64,000 nt of DNA. Origin: Chromobacterium aquaticum. GTDB lineage: Bacteria; Pseudomonadota; Gammaproteobacteria; Burkholderiales; Chromobacteriaceae. Under the pieces are notes generated by a model, which worked only from the letters and a program-made list of their open reading frames with translations, searched no databases and was not told the origin of the DNA. The position numbers and the translations under genes are program-made. The stretch is taken from contig NZ_JAJOHW010000065.1 of the NCBI RefSeq assembly GCF_021129195.1, forward strand, positions 1 through 64,000, read 5' to 3'. Shown piece after piece: positions 8,378 to 17,586 of the stretch. Every line of letters starts with the position of its first letter. Within the stretch, counting starts at the first letter, position 1.

Positions 8378-9067
8378 ATGCCAGCCAATATCTTGCTTGT
8401 TGAAGACGAACCGGCAATCCAGGAGCTGATTGCCTTCAACCTGGCGCAGGCCGGCCACCATGTGCTGCGGGCCAGCACCGCCGAAGCGGCGCTGACGCTG
8501 GTGCGCAACGCGCTGCCGGATCTGGTGCTGCTGGACTGGATGCTGCCGGGCGCCAGCGGCGTGGACATCGCCAAGCGCCTGCGCGCCGACGAGCGCACCC
8601 GCCACGTGCCCATCATCATGCTGACCGCGCGCTCGGACGAGCAGGACAAGATCACCGGCCTGGAAACCGGCGCCGACGATTACATCACCAAGCCGTTCTC
8701 GCCGCGCGAACTGCTGGCGCGCATCAAGGCGGTGCTGCGCCGTCGCGCGCCGCAGATGACCGACGACGCGGTGGACGTGCAAGGCCTGCGGCTGGACCCG
8801 GTCACCCATCGCGTCACCGGCAACGGCGGCGTCATCGATCTGGGCCCCACCGAATTCCGCTTGCTGCACTTCTTCATGACCCATCCGGAGCGGGTGCATT
8901 CGCGCTCCCAGTTGCTGGACCAGGTATGGGGCGACCATGTGTTCGTGGAAGAACGCACCGTGGACGTGCATATCCGCCGGCTGCGCAGTGCGCTGGAGGG
9001 CACCGGCCACGATGCGCTGATCCAGACCGTGCGCGGCACCGGCTACCGCTTCTCCACCCAGCAGTGA
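8378..9067 (+). CDS. phoB: Phosphate regulon response regulator PhoB
   Basis: OmpR-family response regulator, 229 residues, the same length as E. coli PhoB. The receiver domain (1-120) has the acidic pocket ED (9-10), the phospho-acceptor Asp53 in LVLLDWMLPG and Lys105 in TKPFSPREL. The DNA-binding winged helix (about 128-226) contains LGPTEFRLLHFFMTHPERV and ends VRGTGYRFS. When phosphorylated by PhoR it activates phosphate-uptake genes. The ATG lies six bases before phoR's upstream spacing unit begins, and the gene is preceded by a Pho box. Function is assigned from sequence and from pairing with phoR. Confidence 0.93.
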   Translation: MPANILLVEDEPAIQELIAFNLAQAGHHVLRASTAEAALTLVRNALPDLVLLDWMLPGASGVDIAKRLRADERTRHVPIIMLTARSDEQDKITGLETGADDYITKPFSPRELLARIKAVLRRRAPQMTDDAVDVQGLRLDPVTHRVTGNGGVIDLGPTEFRLLHFFMTHPERVHSRSQLLDQVWGDHVFVEERTVDVHIRRLRSALEGTGHDALIQTVRGTGYRFSTQQ

Positions 9068-9073
9068 GGCCTG

Positions 9074-10381
9074 ATGCCTGAATTCCTGAAACGCACGCTG
9101 GCCTCGCTGCTGGCGACCGCCGTCATCGGCCTCGGCTTCTGGCTGGGTTCATCGGCGGAAGACGGACTGATCGCGGTGGCCATCTGCCTGGGCAGTTGGC
9201 TGGCCTTCAATCTCTACCATGTGGCGCTGCTGCTGCGCTGGCTGCAACGGCCGACGCCGGAGCGGGTGCCGGATGGTTTCGGCGTCTGGCACACCATCTT
9301 CATGACGCTGTACCGCATCACGCGCACCCAGAGCCAGAGCCAGAGAAAACTCACCCACGCGCTGGAACGTTTCATCAACGCTGGCGAGGCGATGCCGGAC
9401 GGGGTGGTGGTGCTGGACGAGCACGACCGCATCGAGTGGATCAACCCGATGGCGGTGGAGCATCTGGGCCTGGACCGCAAACGCGACGTGGGCAACCAGG
9501 TTCTCAATCTGATCCGCCAGCCGGCCTTTCACGCCTATATGAGCGAAGCGCGCTTCAGCCAGCCGCTGGTGCTCAACTTCGTGCAGCCGCGCGAACTGGT
9601 GATCTCCTTGCAGATGGTGCCCTTCGATTCCACCCGCAAGCTGCTGCTGACCCGCGACATCACTCAGCTGGAACGGGTGCAGACCGTGCACAAGGATTTC
9701 GTCGCCAATGTCTCGCATGAATTGCGCACGCCGCTGACGGTGGTGGGCGGCTTTCTGGAGACGCTGGGGGACATGCCGCAGGTGGACGACACCACCTTCC
9801 GCCAGTTCCTGCCGATGATGCTGGAGCAGTCGCGGCGCATGCAAAGCCTGGTCGAGGACCTGCTGACCCTGTCCAAGCTGGAGAACAGCCCCAAGGCGAC
9901 GGTGTCGGAGCGGGTGGACATGCAGGACATGCTGGATACGCTGATGGTGGAGGCCGAGGGCCTGTCCCACGGTCGTCATCAGGTCAAGCTGGACCGGCAC
10001 AGCGACGCCTGGTTGTGGGGCAGTCAGCAGGAGCTGCATTCGGCCTTCGGCAACCTGGTGTCCAACGCGGTGCGCTACACGCCGGAGGGCGGCTGCATCA
10101 CGTTGAGTTGGAAGGAGGAGGGCGAGCAGTTGCGCTTCTCTGTCAGCGACACCGGCATCGGCATCCCGCGCGAGCATATCCCGCGGCTGACCGAGCGTTT
10201 CTACCGGGTGGACCGCGGCCGTTCGCGCGGCAGCGGCGGCACTGGCCTGGGCCTCGCCATCGTCAAGCATGTGCTGGCGCGCCACCATGCGCGGCTGGAG
10301 ATCCGCAGCGAGCCGGACAAGGGCAGCGTGTTTTCCGCGGTGTTCCCGCGCGACCGCCGCAGCGGCTCGCAAGCGGCCTGA
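9074..10381 (+). CDS. phoR: Phosphate regulon sensor histidine kinase PhoR
   Basis: Membrane-anchored histidine kinase, 435 residues, that phosphorylates PhoB under phosphate limitation. Two hydrophobic segments lie at about 9-25 and 31-55 with almost no periplasmic loop, as in other PhoR proteins. A PAS domain covers about 95-195. The dimerisation helix has the phospho-acceptor His215 in VSHELRTPLT. The ATPase domain carries the N box (GNLVSNAVRYTP), the G1 motif DTGIGIP and the G2 motif GGTGLGLAIVKH. It begins six bases after the phoB stop, so the two genes are co-transcribed. No phoU or pst genes are adjacent in the window. Confidence 0.92.
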   Translation: MPEFLKRTLASLLATAVIGLGFWLGSSAEDGLIAVAICLGSWLAFNLYHVALLLRWLQRPTPERVPDGFGVWHTIFMTLYRITRTQSQSQRKLTHALERFINAGEAMPDGVVVLDEHDRIEWINPMAVEHLGLDRKRDVGNQVLNLIRQPAFHAYMSEARFSQPLVLNFVQPRELVISLQMVPFDSTRKLLLTRDITQLERVQTVHKDFVANVSHELRTPLTVVGGFLETLGDMPQVDDTTFRQFLPMMLEQSRRMQSLVEDLLTLSKLENSPKATVSERVDMQDMLDTLMVEAEGLSHGRHQVKLDRHSDAWLWGSQQELHSAFGNLVSNAVRYTPEGGCITLSWKEEGEQLRFSVSDTGIGIPREHIPRLTERFYRVDRGRSRGSGGTGLGLAIVKHVLARHHARLEIRSEPDKGSVFSAVFPRDRRSGSQAA

Positions 10382-10488
10382 GCGCCGCGCCGCGGGGCCG
10401 CATGCGGCGTATTCTTGCAAGCTTGGGTCGGCGCTCTTGGCGCGCCGCTCCAAGCGGGTTAGGATGTCCGTTTTAGCCCGCCGATTTT

Positions 10489-10631
10489 AGAACCTGTTCA
10501 AAGTCTGCTGCGCTTCGGCGATACGGCGTTAGAAACCCGCTTCGAAATGCTCATGTACCGTATGTGCATTCCGCTTCCTCGGCTGTTTTCGTCTTGTCTC
10601 GCCCTTGTGCGCGAGACTCTGAACAGGCTCT
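10489..10631 (+). repeat. Dispersed inverted-repeat element, copy A (143 bp)
   Basis: First of four full copies in the window. The ends are AGAACCTGTTCAAAGTCT (10489-10506) and, at 10614-10631, a sequence whose reverse complement is AGAGCCTGTTCAGAGTCT, a 16/18 match. The centre is also roughly symmetric around TGTACCG. A core (GGCGATACGGCGTT, CGAAATGCTCATGTACC, CTTGTCTCGCCCT) is shared with copy B. It lies between phoR and tal in the same direction as both, 107 bases after the phoR stop. TA dinucleotides flank both ends in this copy. The rest of the 320-base gap (10382-10701) shows nothing else recognisable. Confidence 0.8.
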
Positions 10632-10701
10632 ATGGCGCGGCCACCACCGGCCGGCTCGGCGACGCCGGGCCCGCCCTGACTTTATCCTGGATCGTTCCAC
10701 C

Positions 10702-11763
10702 ATGAATCGACTGCAATCCATCCGCCCGTTCGGCCAGCGCATCTGGCTGGACAATCTGTCCCGCGAACTGATCGCCTCCGGCGAACTGGCGCGCCTGCTG
10801 GCCGACGACGGCATCGCCGGCGTGACTTCCAATCCGGCGATCTTCTACAAGGCGATCAGCGGCGACGCCAGCTACCAGACAGATCTGGCCCGTCTGAAGG
10901 CGGACGCCGGCCTGTCGGCCGAGGCGCGCTACGAGGCGCTGGTGGTGCCGGACATCCAGGCCGCCTGCGATCTGTTGCGCGGCCAGTACGACGCCAGCCA
11001 GGGCAATGACGGCTATGTCAGCCTGGAAGTGTCGCCGGAGCTGTCCAACGACGAGGCCGGCACCCTGGCCGCTGCGCGCCGCCTGTGGGCGGAAATCGCC
11101 CGCCCCAACGCCATGATCAAGATTCCGGCCACCGCCGCCGGCATCCGCGCGTTTCAGGCGCTGACCCGCGAAGGCGTCAACGTCAACATCACCCTGCTGT
11201 TCTCGCTGCCGCAAGTGGAAGCGGTGTGGGACGCCTACATCGCCGGCCTGTCCGCCCGTCTCGCCGACGGCAAGGATGTGTCCGGAATCAAGGCGGTGGC
11301 CAGCTTCTTCCTGTCCCGCGTCGACAGCCTGCTGGACCCGCAAGTGGGCGCCGCTCATCAGGGCAAGGTGGCCATCGCGCTGTCCAAGGCCGCTTACGCC
11401 CGCTACCGCGAGCGTTTCCATGGCGCCGAGTTCGCCGCCTTGAAAGCCGCCGGCGCGCGTCCGCAATACCTGCTGTGGGCGTCCACCGGCACCAAGAACG
11501 CCGCTTACTCCGACGTGCTCTACGTGGAAAGCCTGATTGGCGACGAAACCGTCAACACCGTGCCGGACGGCACGCTGGCCGCCTTCCGCGACCACGGCCA
11601 GGCCGCGCTGACGCTGCCGCAAGACATGGACGACGCGCAGACCCTGCTGCACGCGGTGGGCGCGGCCGGCGTGGATCTGGCCGCCGCCGGCGAAAAGCTG
11701 CAGCGGGATGGCTTGAAGCTGTTCGAGGATGCGTTCGAGCAGTTGCTGAAGCTGACCGCCTGA
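10702..11763 (+). CDS. tal: Transaldolase
   Basis: Pentose phosphate pathway enzyme in the cytoplasm that moves a dihydroxyacetone unit between sugar phosphates. It has 353 residues, which fits the longer bacterial type (the Tal/TalB-Pgi-associated group). Family motifs are GVTSNPAIF near residue 40 and NAMIKIPATAAGI, with the Schiff-base Lys140. The start is set at the ATG at 10702 because the family begins there; the frame stays open upstream to 10564, but that part overlaps the repeat element and has no similarity to transaldolase. A hairpin terminator follows 35 bases after the stop. Confidence 0.92.
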   Translation: MNRLQSIRPFGQRIWLDNLSRELIASGELARLLADDGIAGVTSNPAIFYKAISGDASYQTDLARLKADAGLSAEARYEALVVPDIQAACDLLRGQYDASQGNDGYVSLEVSPELSNDEAGTLAAARRLWAEIARPNAMIKIPATAAGIRAFQALTREGVNVNITLLFSLPQVEAVWDAYIAGLSARLADGKDVSGIKAVASFFLSRVDSLLDPQVGAAHQGKVAIALSKAAYARYRERFHGAEFAALKAAGARPQYLLWASTGTKNAAYSDVLYVESLIGDETVNTVPDGTLAAFRDHGQAALTLPQDMDDAQTLLHAVGAAGVDLAAAGEKLQRDGLKLFEDAFEQLLKLTA

Positions 11764-11797
11764 GAATGTAAACAGGCGCTGAGCGCGGCAAGATAAA

Positions 11798-11826
11798 AAG
11801 GCTGACCGCGCTGGTCAGCCTTTTTT
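11798..11826. terminator. Bidirectional intrinsic terminator between tal and the hemerythrin gene
   Basis: GGCTGACC (11800-11807), a five-base loop and GGTCAGCC (11813-11820) are flanked by AAAAAG on the left and TTTTTT (11821-11826) on the right. The A and T tracts on both sides make this able to end transcription of tal (+) and of the convergent hemerythrin gene (-). Confidence 0.85.
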
Positions 11827-11853
11827 GCGCGTGCGGCCGGGAGCGACCGTTGT

Positions 11854-12387
11854 TCAGGCGGCCTGCTGCATCCGGCGCGCCGCCATGCGCTGCCCGGCGG
11901 CGCTCATTTCCTCGGCGCTGATGGCGGAGGCGGCGGTGGGAAACAGCCAGCTTTCCTCGGCGGCGGCGTGTTCGCGGTACTGGCGCGCGAACTCTTCCAG
12001 CTCATTGCGGCTGATGCTGTTGATCTTGCCGTCGCGCAGCGCCAGCAGATCGTCGCGGATCGCGTTCCAGCAGGAATGCAGATAACCGTGTTCGGCGCTC
12101 AGCTGCTCCAGCCGCGAGGCGGCGGTGGGCACCCGCTGCAAAATCAGCGGGAACAGCTCGTCCTCCTCGTCGGTATGATGGGCGGGGCCGGCCAGGTCGA
12201 AATAGCGGACCACGCCGTCTATCGTATTGCGGGCGGCCTCGTTGACGCCGTGTTGCTCGATATAGGATGGCAGCTGGTCCAGCTGATCGCAGAAGCGGCG
12301 AATCTTGTCATGGCAGGCCAGCAGCATTTCCAGCGGCTGTTCGAAGCTGGGCGCGGCGGCGCTGCTCAAGGTGTCCAGGGTCAGCAT
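11854..12387 (-). CDS. Hemerythrin HHE domain protein
   Basis: Small cytoplasmic protein, 177 residues, of the hemerythrin/HHE cation-binding family, a four-helix bundle holding a di-iron centre that can bind oxygen or NO. Candidate iron ligands are His26 in LLACHDK, HHTDEEDELFP, H/YLH in AEHGYLH and HAAAEESWLFP, in the usual order H, HxxxE, H, HxxxE. The ATG at 12387 has AGGAGA eight bases upstream; a longer start at 12420 lacks this. It is a single gene with a shared terminator at its 3' end. Its role (oxygen, NO or iron-redox protection) cannot be decided from sequence. Confidence 0.8.
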   Translation of the reverse strand: MLTLDTLSSAAAPSFEQPLEMLLACHDKIRRFCDQLDQLPSYIEQHGVNEAARNTIDGVVRYFDLAGPAHHTDEEDELFPLILQRVPTAASRLEQLSAEHGYLHSCWNAIRDDLLALRDGKINSISRNELEEFARQYREHAAAEESWLFPTAASAISAEEMSAAGQRMAARRMQQAA

Positions 12388-12612
12388 TGGCGTTCTCCTG
12401 TAGTGGGTGACGGGCTGCATTCTGCGGCATGGAGCGGGCTGCGGCCATGATCCGGCTCAAGCCGGCGCGTGGCGGCGCTAGAATGCCGGGGCGGCCTTGC
12501 CGCTCCCCGGTTGTTCTTGATACTGCGTTGGCCGGCAGAAAACAAGTGAGATATTGGACTGTTCCGATGACTAAAATGTTGCGTGCGCAAGCGCAGTGCC
12601 ACAGGAGGTTGG

Positions 12613-13632
12613 ATGCAAGCCCCGTTTGAAGTGAAATGCCTGGATCTACGCGAGGCGGCGTTGGCCGCGCGCGCCTTGGAGTTGCAATTGGCGGCCCACC
12701 AGCTGGAAGCGGAATGGCTGTCCTATCCGCAGCTGCCCTTGCTATGGGCGGATCTGGCCGCGGCGCGGGCCTGCGCCGACAGGGTCTGGGGCGCGTTCGA
12801 GGGCGAGGCGCTGCGCGGCCTGCTGGTGGCCTCGCGCCGCGACGACGATGGCTTGCACATTGAAAGAGTGGTGGTGGATCCGCAACACTTGCGCGCCGGC
12901 TGGGGCTATCGTCTGCTGAACCGGGCGCTGGTGGGTGAGCGCGAGGTCAGCGTGGACACCGCCGAGGTCAATATCGCCGCGTTGTCCTTGTACCGCAAGG
13001 CCGGCTTCGTCGCCGAGCAGCGCTGGTCCACGCCGGATGGGCTGATGCTGTGGCGCTTGAATTATCAGCCGCCGCAGCCGCCGGAGTTCCAGCTATTGGA
13101 CGATGGCTGGGTCGACGGCGCGGGCAGGCTGCCCTCGCCCAATCACGATGAACGCGGCGAGGGCATGGCGCCGGAGTTGCTGGTGGTCCATAACATCAGC
13201 CTGCCGCCGTATCGCTACGGCGGGCTGGGCGTGGAGCAGCTGTTCCAGAACCGGCTGAATCCGGACGAGCATCCGTTCTATGCCGAGATCCAGCAGCTGC
13301 GGGTGTCGTCCCATTTCTTCATTCGTCGCTCCGGCGAGCTGCAACAGTTCGTGCCGGTGACGCGGCGCGCCTGGCATGCCGGCGTGTCCAGCTGGCGGGG
13401 GCGTGAGCGCTGCAATGATTTTTCCATAGGCGTGGAACTGGAAGGCTGCGATTTCGAACCGTTCAGCGAGGCGCAATACCGCACGCTGCAAGCGCTGACG
13501 CTGGCATTGCGGCGCAAGCTGCCGCTTGGCGCCATCATCGGCCATGAGCACATCGCGCCGGGTCGCAAGACCGATCCCGGCCCGTTCTTCGATTGGGCGC
13601 GGGCGGAGGCGGACAGCGGTCTGCGGCGCTAG
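12613..13632 (+). CDS. ampD: GNAT acetyltransferase-AmpD (1,6-anhydro-MurNAc-L-alanine amidase) fusion
   Basis: 339-residue protein with two domains in one uninterrupted frame. Residues 5-150 form a GNAT N-acetyltransferase domain: VVVDPQHLRAGWGYRLL is the acetyl-CoA loop and NIAALSLYRKAGF is the usual C-terminal motif. Residues 172-335 form AmpD, the zinc amidase of peptidoglycan recycling that removes the peptide from anhydro-MurNAc-peptides. Zinc ligands are predicted as His193 (VVHN), His311 and Asp321 (GHEHIAPGRKTDPG), with catalytic Lys319. AmpD alone is usually about 180-190 residues. The ATG at 12613 has a perfect AGGAGG in front. The natural substrate of the GNAT domain is unknown. 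Confidence 0.88.
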   Translation: MQAPFEVKCLDLREAALAARALELQLAAHQLEAEWLSYPQLPLLWADLAAARACADRVWGAFEGEALRGLLVASRRDDDGLHIERVVVDPQHLRAGWGYRLLNRALVGEREVSVDTAEVNIAALSLYRKAGFVAEQRWSTPDGLMLWRLNYQPPQPPEFQLLDDGWVDGAGRLPSPNHDERGEGMAPELLVVHNISLPPYRYGGLGVEQLFQNRLNPDEHPFYAEIQQLRVSSHFFIRRSGELQQFVPVTRRAWHAGVSSWRGRERCNDFSIGVELEGCDFEPFSEAQYRTLQALTLALRRKLPLGAIIGHEHIAPGRKTDPGPFFDWARAEADSGLRR

Positions 13633-13642
13633 AGTCGGCCAC

Positions 13643-13673
13643 GAAAAAACCGGACGGGCAAGGCCGGTCCGGC
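13643..13673 (-). terminator. Intrinsic terminator of kup
   Basis: Read on the minus strand, CCGGAC and GTCCGG form a stem around a short loop and run directly into TTTTTT (plus coordinates 13644-13649). The hairpin ends transcription of kup, which stops at 13695, and lies just past the convergent ampD fusion gene. Confidence 0.75.
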
Positions 13674-13694
13674 TTGTGAGCGGGGCGGGAGGCG

Positions 13695-15560
13695 CTACAG
13701 CTCGACTTGCGCGCCCAGCTCCACCACTCGGTTGGTCGGCACCTGGAAGAAGTCGGTGGCGCGCATCGCGTTCTTGCTCATCCACACGAACAGCTTCTCG
13801 CGCAGTCGCGACATGCCTGGACGCTCGGTGGACACGATGGTCTCGCGCGACAGGAAGAAGGACGTGTCCATCAGTTCGAAGGCCAGGCCCTGGGCGGTGC
13901 AGTCCTCCAGCACCTGCAGCACGTTCGGGTCTTCCTTGAAGCCGTAGCGGGCCACCACGCGCCAGAACGAGGCCGACATCTGCACGATCTCCAGCCGCTC
14001 CTCCTCCGCCACATAGGGCACATCCTCGGTGCGCACCGTCATCAACACCACCCGCTCGTGCAGCACCTTGTTGTGCTTGAGGTTGTGCAGCAGCGCGTGC
14101 GGCACGCCGTGCAGGGTGCTGGTCAGGAACACCGCGGTGCCCTGCACCCGCGTCGGCGGGTAGGCTTCCAGGTTTTCGATGAAGCTGTCCAGCGGCAGCG
14201 CCTGGTCGCGCAGCCGCGTGAACAGCAGCTCGCGGCCCTGTTTCCAGGTGCTCATCAGCGTGAAGATGGCCATGCCCAGCACCAGCGGCAGCCAGCCGCC
14301 ATCGGCCACTTTGTGGATGTTGGCGCTGAAGAAGCCCAGATCTATGGTGGCGAACAGCAGGGTGATGCCCAGCGCCAGCGGCAGCGGCCAGCGCCAGTTG
14401 ACCCGGGCCACCACGAAGAACAGGCAGGTGGTGATCAGCATGGTGCCGGTGACGGCGATGCCGTAGGCGGCGGCCAGGCTGGACGAGGTCTTGAAGGTCA
14501 GCACCACCACCATCACCGCGATCAGCAGCGCCCAGTTGATGAAGGGCATGTAAATCTGTCCGATCTCTTTTTCCGAGGTGTGCTGCACTTCCAGCCGCGG
14601 GCAGTAACCCAGCTGGATGGCCTGGCGGGTCAGCGAGTAAGCGCCGGAAATCACCGCCTGCGACGCGATCACCGTGGCCAGCGTCGCCATCACGATCAGC
14701 GGCAGCAGCGCCCAGTCCGGCGCCAGCAGGAAGAAGGGATTCTTGATCGCCGCCGGGTTCTGCATCAGCAGCGCGCCCTGGCCGAAATAATTCAGCGCCA
14801 GGCCGGGCAGCACCAGGCTGAACCAGGCGCGGCGGATGGGCGAGCTGCCGAAATGGCCCATGTCGGCGTACAAGGCCTCGGCGCCGGTCAGCGCCAGCAC
14901 CACCGAGCCCAGGGTCAGGAAGGAGCCCCAGCCGTTGTGGCCGATGAAGTGCAGCGCGTGGTAGGGGTTGAGCGCCTGCAGCACCTGCGGCGCTTGCACG
15001 ATCTGGTGCAGGCCAAGCAGGCCCAGCACGGAAAACCAGATCAGCATGATGGGGCCGAACAGCAGGCCGACGCTGGCGGTGCCGAAGCGCTGCAGCAGGA
15101 ACAGGCCGGTCAGCACGCCGATGGCCATCGGCAGCACATAGCTTTCCATCGCCGGCGAAATCAGCTCCATGCCCTCGGCGGCGGACAAGACCGACACCGC
15201 CGGGGTGATGATGGCGTCGCCGTAGAACAGCGCCGCGCCAAACAGCCCAAGCAGCACGATCTTCCAGCGCGCGGCATGGGTGGTGTAATGGCGGGCCAGC
15301 GCCATCAGCGCCATGATGCCGCCTTCGCCGCGGTTGTCGGCGCGCAGCACGAAGGCGACGTATTTGATGGAAACCACGAAAATCAGCGACCAGAAAATCA
15401 GCGACAAGATGCCGAAGATGTTTTCCGGGGTGGTGGGGATGCCCTGGCCGGTGAAGCACTCGCGCAGGGTATACAGCGGACTGGTGCCGATATCGCCGTA
15501 TACCACGCCCAGAGCGGCCAGGGTCAGGCCAGCCATGGCCTGTTTGTTGTGATCCTGCAT
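13695..15560 (-). CDS. kup: Low-affinity potassium uptake protein Kup
   Basis: Inner-membrane K+/H+ symporter of the KUP/HAK/KT family. With the ATG at 15560 it has 621 residues, essentially the length of E. coli Kup (622). The family N-terminus LTLAALGVVYGDIGTSPLYT is followed by about twelve hydrophobic segments and a C-terminal cytoplasmic domain of about 170 residues. In-frame starts at 15566, 15587 and 15602 also exist. I prefer 15560 because GGA lies six bases upstream and because a strong palindrome covers 15591-15610. The gene is alone and divergent from proS. Confidence 0.92.
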   Translation of the reverse strand: MQDHNKQAMAGLTLAALGVVYGDIGTSPLYTLRECFTGQGIPTTPENIFGILSLIFWSLIFVVSIKYVAFVLRADNRGEGGIMALMALARHYTTHAARWKIVLLGLFGAALFYGDAIITPAVSVLSAAEGMELISPAMESYVLPMAIGVLTGLFLLQRFGTASVGLLFGPIMLIWFSVLGLLGLHQIVQAPQVLQALNPYHALHFIGHNGWGSFLTLGSVVLALTGAEALYADMGHFGSSPIRRAWFSLVLPGLALNYFGQGALLMQNPAAIKNPFFLLAPDWALLPLIVMATLATVIASQAVISGAYSLTRQAIQLGYCPRLEVQHTSEKEIGQIYMPFINWALLIAVMVVVLTFKTSSSLAAAYGIAVTGTMLITTCLFFVVARVNWRWPLPLALGITLLFATIDLGFFSANIHKVADGGWLPLVLGMAIFTLMSTWKQGRELLFTRLRDQALPLDSFIENLEAYPPTRVQGTAVFLTSTLHGVPHALLHNLKHNKVLHERVVLMTVRTEDVPYVAEEERLEIVQMSASFWRVVARYGFKEDPNVLQVLEDCTAQGLAFELMDTSFFLSRETIVSTERPGMSRLREKLFVWMSKNAMRATDFFQVPTNRVVELGAQVEL

Positions 15561-15590
15561 AAGCATCCAATGGAATTGATTCGTCATCGT

Positions 15591-15610
15591 ATATTGCTGC
15601 ACAGCAATAT
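15591..15610. promoter_or_regulatory. 20-bp palindrome upstream of kup, candidate operator or 5'-UTR hairpin
   Basis: ATATTGCTG, CA and CAGCAATAT form a perfect inverted repeat with nine-base arms, 31 bases before the preferred kup ATG. It lies in the 309-base divergent region between kup and proS, which holds no other gene that I can see. It may be a regulator site or may form a hairpin in the kup leader; nothing shows which. Confidence 0.45.
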
Positions 15611-15869
15611 CGATGGTTCTTGAGCGCGCAGATTACTCCAGAGGTCTGGGTAAGCCAAGCAAAGGCCGCGCAAGTGCCGGGATGTGTTCTTGTAAAACGA
15701 CAGAGTTCGGCCGCTGGCTTGCGCGGCCGGCGCATCTGGGGTAGCCGGCAGGGCGGCGAGACACGCATCTTTATAGCGCAAATAGGCGATACCGGCGCAA
15801 GGCTTGGCCGCGAGGCGCGGCAAACGCTACAATCAAGCCCTCATTACACCGTATTACCAAGGACGCATC

Positions 15870-17579
15870 ATGCGCGCATCGCAGTTTTTCATTTCCACCC
15901 TGAAGGAAGCCCCCGCCGACGCGGACATCGCCAGCCAGAAGCTGATGATGCGCGCCGGTTTCATCCGCAAAGTGGCCGCCGGCATTTACTCCTGGATGCC
16001 GATGGGCCTGCGCAGCGTGCGCAAGGTGGAAAACATCGTGCGCGAAGAGATGGTGCGCGCCGGCGCGATCGAGGTCAGCCTGCCGGTGGTGCAGCCGGCC
16101 GGGCTGTGGCAGGAAACCGGACGCTGGGACAAGATGGGCGAGGAGCTGCTGCGCTTCAAGGATCGCCATGAGCGCGACTTCGCCTTGCAGCCCACTTCCG
16201 AAGAGCTGATCACCGACATCGCCCGCAACGAGCTGCGCAGCTACCGCGCGCTGCCCAAGAACTTCTTCCAGATCCAGACCAAGTTCCGCGACGAGCGCCG
16301 CCCGCGCTTCGGCGTGATGCGCGGCCGCGAGTTCACCATGAAGGACGCTTACTCCTTCGATCGCAGCGTCGAAGCCGCCGGCGTCAGCTATGACAATATG
16401 TATGCCGCCTACTGCCGCATCTTCGACCGCCTGGGCCTGAGCTACCGCGCCGTCGCCGCCGACACCGGCGCGATTGGCGGCGACCGCTCGCATGAATTCC
16501 AGGTGATCGCCGACACCGGCGAGGACGCCATCGCCTACTGCCCGGACTCCGACTACGCCGCCAATATCGAGCTGGCCGAAGCGGTGGCCCCGGCCGGTGA
16601 ACGCGCGGCCGCCGGCGCGGCCATGGCCAAGGTGCACACCCCCAAGGTCAAGACCATCGCCGATCTGGTGGACTTCCTGAAAGTCGATATCAAGCAGACC
16701 GTCAAGGCGGTGGTGGTGGACGGCGACGAAGATCAGCCGGTGCTATTGCTGGTGCGCGGCGACCACGAGCTGAACGAAGTCAAGGCCGAGAAAATCGCCG
16801 GCATCAAGAAGCCGCTGACTTTCGCCGCTCCGGCCGCGATCAAGGCCGCCTTCGGCGCCAATCCCGGCTCGCTGGGCCCGGTGGGCTTCAAGGGCCGCGT
16901 CATCGCCGACCGCACCGTCGCCAAGATGGCCGACATGATCACCGGCGCCAACGAGGACGACCAGCACTATACCGGCGTCAACTTCGGCCGCGATTGCGCG
17001 GAGCCGGAAGTGATGGACATCCGCAATGTGGTGGCCGGCGATGCCTCGCCGGACGGCAAGGGGGTGTTGGCGATCCAGCGCGGCATCGAAGTGGGCCATG
17101 TGTTCTATTTGGGCACCAAGTACTCGGAAGCGATGAACGCCACCTTCCTGGACGAGGACGGCAAGCCCAAGCCGTTCGAGATGGGCTGCTACGGCATTGG
17201 CGTCACCCGTATTCTGGGCGCGGCGATCGAGCAGAACTTCGACGATAAGGGCATGATCTGGCCGGATGCCATCGCGCCGTTCAGCGCGGTGATCTGCCCG
17301 GTGGGCTATGACCGTTCCGCCGAGGTGAAGGCCGCCGCCGACGCCTTGTATCAAGGCCTGCTGGCCAAGGGCGTGGACGTGATCCTGGACGACCGCGGCG
17401 AACGCCCGGGCGCGATGTTCGCCGACTGGGAACTGATAGGCGCGCCGCACCGCATCACCATCGGCGACCGCGGCCTGAAGGAAGGCAAGGTCGAGTACCA
17501 GCACCGCCGCGACGAAGCGGCGAGCGCGCTGGCCGCGGATGCTATGCTGGAACAAGTGCTCGCCAAACTGGGGCTGTGA
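15870..17579 (+). CDS. proS: Prolyl-tRNA synthetase
   Basis: Class II aminoacyl-tRNA synthetase that charges tRNA-Pro, 569 residues, close to the bacterial-type ProS of E. coli (572). Motif 2 is visible in [17 protein letters not shown] with [14 protein letters not shown] before it, and motif 3 in [15 protein letters not shown]. The stretch between about 225 and 405 is the INS editing domain that clears misacylated Ala-tRNA, with KTVKAVVV and the [12 protein letters not shown] segment. A C-terminal anticodon-binding domain follows. The ATG at 15870 has AAGGA upstream; the frame is open to 15804, but that part is not conserved. A transglycosylase gene follows after seven bases. Confidence 0.95.
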   Translation: MRASQFFISTLKEAPADADIASQKLMMRAGFIRKVAAGIYSWMPMGLRSVRKVENIVREEMVRAGAIEVSLPVVQPAGLWQETGRWDKMGEELLRFKDRHERDFALQPTSEELITDIARNELRSYRALPKNFFQIQTKFRDERRPRFGVMRGREFTMKDAYSFDRSVEAAGVSYDNMYAAYCRIFDRLGLSYRAVAADTGAIGGDRSHEFQVIADTGEDAIAYCPDSDYAANIELAEAVAPAGERAAAGAAMAKVHTPKVKTIADLVDFLKVDIKQTVKAVVVDGDEDQPVLLLVRGDHELNEVKAEKIAGIKKPLTFAAPAAIKAAFGANPGSLGPVGFKGRVIADRTVAKMADMITGANEDDQHYTGVNFGRDCAEPEVMDIRNVVAGDASPDGKGVLAIQRGIEVGHVFYLGTKYSEAMNATFLDEDGKPKPFEMGCYGIGVTRILGAAIEQNFDDKGMIWPDAIAPFSAVICPVGYDRSAEVKAAADALYQGLLAKGVDVILDDRGERPGAMFADWELIGAPHRITIGDRGLKEGKVEYQHRRDEAASALAADAMLEQVLAKLGL

Positions 17580-17586
17580 CCGCCAT

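Noticed and set aside
10564-10701. N-terminal extension of transaldolase
   Set aside because: The frame is open, but it overlaps repeat copy A and shows no similarity to transaldolase; the family starts at the ATG at 10702.
13707-15623. Long open frame on the plus strand (638 codons) opposite kup
   Set aside because: It is the antisense of a clearly conserved Kup protein. Long antisense frames are expected at this GC content, and the translation is rich in His, Gln and Arg without recognisable domains.
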